Assembly (NCBI GenBank): GCA_963621965.1
Contig: CAVFGN010000003.1
Span: 1 to 64,000, forward strand
Length of the DNA stretch: 64,000 bases
Direction of reading: 5' to 3'
Origin: JAEELC01 sp963621965
Lineage (GTDB): Bacteria; Bacillota_I; Bacilli_A; Acholeplasmatales; Anaeroplasmataceae
In this document: piece after piece, positions 61,608 to 64,000 of the stretch
How positions within the stretch are numbered: position 1 is the stretch's first letter
How the letters are laid out: every line of letters begins with the position of its first letter
Made by a program: the position numbers and the translations under genes
Notes under the pieces: model-generated
The model's database searches: none
Told to the model about the DNA's origin: nothing
The model's input: the letters and a program-made list of their open reading frames with translations, nothing else

Positions 61608-63929
61608 TCACATCCTTTTTATAAATAAATCTAATTTAGATATATTTTTATAATCTTCATATAATTCATTTAGATATTCAAAATTCTCGTCTTCTTTTGC
61701 TTTAATAGTAATAATATAACGATATTCATTATTTAGTTTAAATAATCTATCTGTTGATGGTCCTAAAATAAGAGACTTATGTAAATGATTTTTCAGTCTA
61801 TCTCTTATTTTTTTTACCTCTTCATATGCGATCATTTGATCTCTTGACTTAACTAAAAGTTCAATTAGTGTAGTAAACGGAGGATTATTAGACAATTCAC
61901 GTCTTTTTATTTCTTCGTTATAGAACGCAAGATACGAATGATTTTGCGCATATTTGATAGGACTAGCCAGAGTATTATAAGACTGAATAATAGATAAACC
62001 ACTTGTATCTTTTCTTCCAGCTCTTCCAGTTACTTGTTCAAGCAAATCATAAGTTTTTTCATATGCATTGTAATAAGGCATATTTAGCCCTATATCTGCA
62101 TTTATTACGCCAACAAGTGAGACAAGAGGAAAGTCTAGACCTTTTGCAACTATTTGAGTACCAACGATTATATCAACTTTATGGTCTCTAATTTTTTCAG
62201 TCATATCGTTATAACTACTTTTGTTAGTCATTGTATCTTGATCAACTCTAAGAATTCTAGCTTCAGGTAATATTTTGCTAACCTCTTCGCAAATACGCTC
62301 TGTACCAATAGACATATCGCGTATAGCACTACTTTGACACTTTGGGCAAACTTTAGTCGCAACTATAGAATAATTGCAATAATGGCACTTTAACTTATTT
62401 GTATCTTTATGAAAAATAAGAGATACATCACAATTAGGACACTTAACAGCCTCTCCGCAACTTCTACAAACAAAGGAAGAAAATCCTCTTTTATTTATAA
62501 ATAATATTGTTTGTAATTTATTATCATAATTTTTAATGATTTCTTCTTTTAAAACTTTACTAAAAGGTGATCTGTTTCCTTGTCTTAACTCATCACTTAA
62601 ATTTATAACGATACTTTTTTCTTGAGCTTTATTATTTGCTCTTAGATATAATGAGTAAAGCTTATATTTTCCGCTTAAGGCATTATAATAACTTTTTATT
62701 GATGGGGTAGCTGAACCTAAAATATAAGGAATATTATATTCACGCGCTAGAGTTTCGCATACAAAATGTGCATCGTAATTAGGCTCATGATCTTGGATAT
62801 AGCTTTCTTCTTGTTCCTCATCCATGATAATAATACCTAAATTTTTAATAGGACTAAATATTGCACTTCTTACACCAACTACGACTCTTGCCTCTCCTTT
62901 TCTAATTCGTCTGTATTCATCATATCTTAAATTATCATTTAAACCCGAATGAATAATTGCGACCTTTGAGCCAAATCTTTTGACAAACCTACTTGACATT
63001 TGTGGTGTTAATGAGATTTCGGGTACTAACATTAAAGCTGATTTGTTTTGATTTAAGACTTCTTCAATTAAGTTTAAATAAATCTCAGTTTTACCGCTTC
63101 CACAAACACCGTGTATCAAATGAACATCAAACTTATTAAGAGTCTTTTTAATACTCTCGCAGATCTCATTTTGTTTAGAGTTTAGAACTACTTTTTCCTC
63201 TTTTAAGTCAACAACGTCTACTTTTCTGTACTCTTCACGAACAGTTACTTCGACACAATTATTTTTAATTAAAGTATTAATAGTACTTAAAGAACTTATG
63301 TTTACTGCATCTGATTTTAAAATTTCTGTCCCTAATTCTTTTAAGTAAGCACACATATTTTGCGCATCCTTACTTTTACCACTGTAATCAGCTTTAAAGC
63401 GTAAATAAGTAGATGTTTTGATACTTGTTTTATCTTTTAAGATATACTCTACTTCTATGCTTGACGCATCAATCAACCTTTTAATTTCTAAAGCAAAAGG
63501 TTCTAGACTTGAAGTGTAGATTATAGATTCATTGTTTCCCACTATTTCTTTTAGCTTATCGCTTAACTTATTCTTATCTTTAATAATTAATTTTTTATTG
63601 ATACTTGTGCGTAGTGCTGTCGGTATAAATAGTTCTAAAGTCTTACCAAATGAAGAAAAATAATGAAGACTAATTTTTTTTGCTAAATCAATATTTGATT
63701 TAGTAAGTAAAGGTGTTGGATCTAGTATTTCGATTATATCTTTTAATTTAGAGCCAAACGAAGATGTATCTTTTAGCTTAGTTACATAACCTATAATTTT
63801 TTGGTTACCAAAAGGAACAAATACTCTTTGTCCTATTTCAATTTGATTTATTAATCTTGCAGGAACATTATAGTCAAATTGTCTATCAATTTGTCTAGCA
63901 CTCGAATTAATTACAACTTCAGCAATCAT
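61608..63929 (-). CDS. priA: Primosomal replication restart helicase PriA
   Basis: Restarts collapsed replication forks by loading the primosome. The 3'BD domain lies at the N terminus (ARQIDRQFDYNVP), followed by the helicase core: Walker A HGVCGSGKTEIYL, DEEQEESYIQDHEPNY, GSATPSI, GTQIVAKGLDFP and GRAGRKD. Eight zinc-binding cysteines are present (CRSCGEAVKCPNCD, CHYCNYSI, CPKCQSS). 773 residues, starting at MIAEVVINSS behind TGGAGGAAC; the frame continues upstream without a ribosome-binding site. Confidence 0.95.
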   Translation of the reverse strand: MIAEVVINSSARQIDRQFDYNVPARLINQIEIGQRVFVPFGNQKIIGYVTKLKDTSSFGSKLKDIIEILDPTPLLTKSNIDLAKKISLHYFSSFGKTLELFIPTALRTSINKKLIIKDKNKLSDKLKEIVGNNESIIYTSSLEPFALEIKRLIDASSIEVEYILKDKTSIKTSTYLRFKADYSGKSKDAQNMCAYLKELGTEILKSDAVNISSLSTINTLIKNNCVEVTVREEYRKVDVVDLKEEKVVLNSKQNEICESIKKTLNKFDVHLIHGVCGSGKTEIYLNLIEEVLNQNKSALMLVPEISLTPQMSSRFVKRFGSKVAIIHSGLNDNLRYDEYRRIRKGEARVVVGVRSAIFSPIKNLGIIIMDEEQEESYIQDHEPNYDAHFVCETLAREYNIPYILGSATPSIKSYYNALSGKYKLYSLYLRANNKAQEKSIVINLSDELRQGNRSPFSKVLKEEIIKNYDNKLQTILFINKRGFSSFVCRSCGEAVKCPNCDVSLIFHKDTNKLKCHYCNYSIVATKVCPKCQSSAIRDMSIGTERICEEVSKILPEARILRVDQDTMTNKSSYNDMTEKIRDHKVDIIVGTQIVAKGLDFPLVSLVGVINADIGLNMPYYNAYEKTYDLLEQVTGRAGRKDTSGLSIIQSYNTLASPIKYAQNHSYLAFYNEEIKRRELSNNPPFTTLIELLVKSRDQMIAYEEVKKIRDRLKNHLHKSLILGPSTDRLFKLNNEYRYIITIKAKEDENFEYLNELYEDYKNISKLDLFIKRM

Positions 63930-63944
63930 TGTTCCTCCACAAAA

Positions 63945-63968
63945 ATAAAAAAGTCCGTAATGGACTTC
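63945..63968 (-). terminator. Terminator of a gene beyond the right edge
   Basis: AAGTCC (63951-63956) pairs with GGACTT (63962-63967); on the minus strand TTTTATTTTT follows. It separates priA from the next gene upstream, whose end is outside or at the very edge of the window. Confidence 0.65.
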
Positions 63969-64000
63969 TTTGAAATTAGTCCATCGTACAAGCATTAGCA

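Overview
The window is strongly AT-rich DNA from a Gram-positive-type, low-GC bacterium of the Bacilli/Erysipelotrichia sphere, possibly an uncultured gut lineage. The basis is a set of Bacilli hallmark genes: YneF, YqeG/YqeH, YqeK+RsfS, RbgA, YlxM-Ffh-FtsY, YitT, long-form HPF next to SecA/PrfB, the U32 pair before GreA, and XerD beside DeoB. TGA is used as a stop (for example hemW and rbgA) and prfB is present, so this is not a genetic-code-4 mollicute. Genes are tightly packed, many overlap by 1 to 26 bp, and most carry a clear GGAGG or GGTGAT ribosome-binding site. No rRNA, tRNA, CRISPR array or insertion sequence was seen.

Layout. From 1 to 14.6 kb most genes lie on the + strand: thyA-dfrA-plsC and two small membrane proteins, folC, radC, yneF, a methyltransferase, parE-parC and a nucleoside kinase, with mscL, a ferredoxin and plsY opposed. 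From 14.7 to 20.3 kb a minus-strand alpha-galactoside operon (GPH transporter, GH36 alpha-galactosidase, a GT-B-like protein, galactokinase) is driven by a promoter overlapped by a perfect cre box. From 20.3 to 25.3 kb lies an almost gene-free domain. From 25.3 kb to the end nearly everything is on the minus strand: deoB, xerD, hemW, ribosome-assembly GTPases, greA, U32 proteins, ffh-ylxM-ftsY, a GntR/transporter pair, topA, rnhB-rbgA-lepB-ftsK, a membrane MutS-like ATPase, recX, yitT, prfB, secA, hpf, metK, fmt and priA.

The gene-free domain is the most interesting part. Genes on the two sides converge on it, and it holds a convincing dif site (22893-22920, 23 of 28 bases shared with B. subtilis dif as I recall it). 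I therefore read it as the replication terminus. It also carries eight copies of a 17-bp palindrome, CTAGTT-N5-AACTAG, from about 2.25 kb left to 2.3 kb right of dif. The only gene inside encodes a Fic-fold-like protein whose catalytic motif is destroyed but which keeps a C-terminal winged helix. Its promoter sits just after three palindromes, and a fourth follows its terminator. XerD is encoded 3.6 kb from dif, and an FtsK/SpoIIIE-type translocase without a membrane domain is encoded 21 kb away. A working hypothesis is a compact terminus-organising or segregation system: DNA-binding protein, palindromic sites, dif, Xer and translocase.

Other points: two cre-controlled promoters imply a CcpA-type regulator elsewhere; YqeK and RsfS are fused; a ComFC-like protein has lost its phosphoribosyltransferase part; a six-helix membrane protein ends in a degenerate HD-GYP-like domain; and prfB reads straight through without the usual programmed frameshift.
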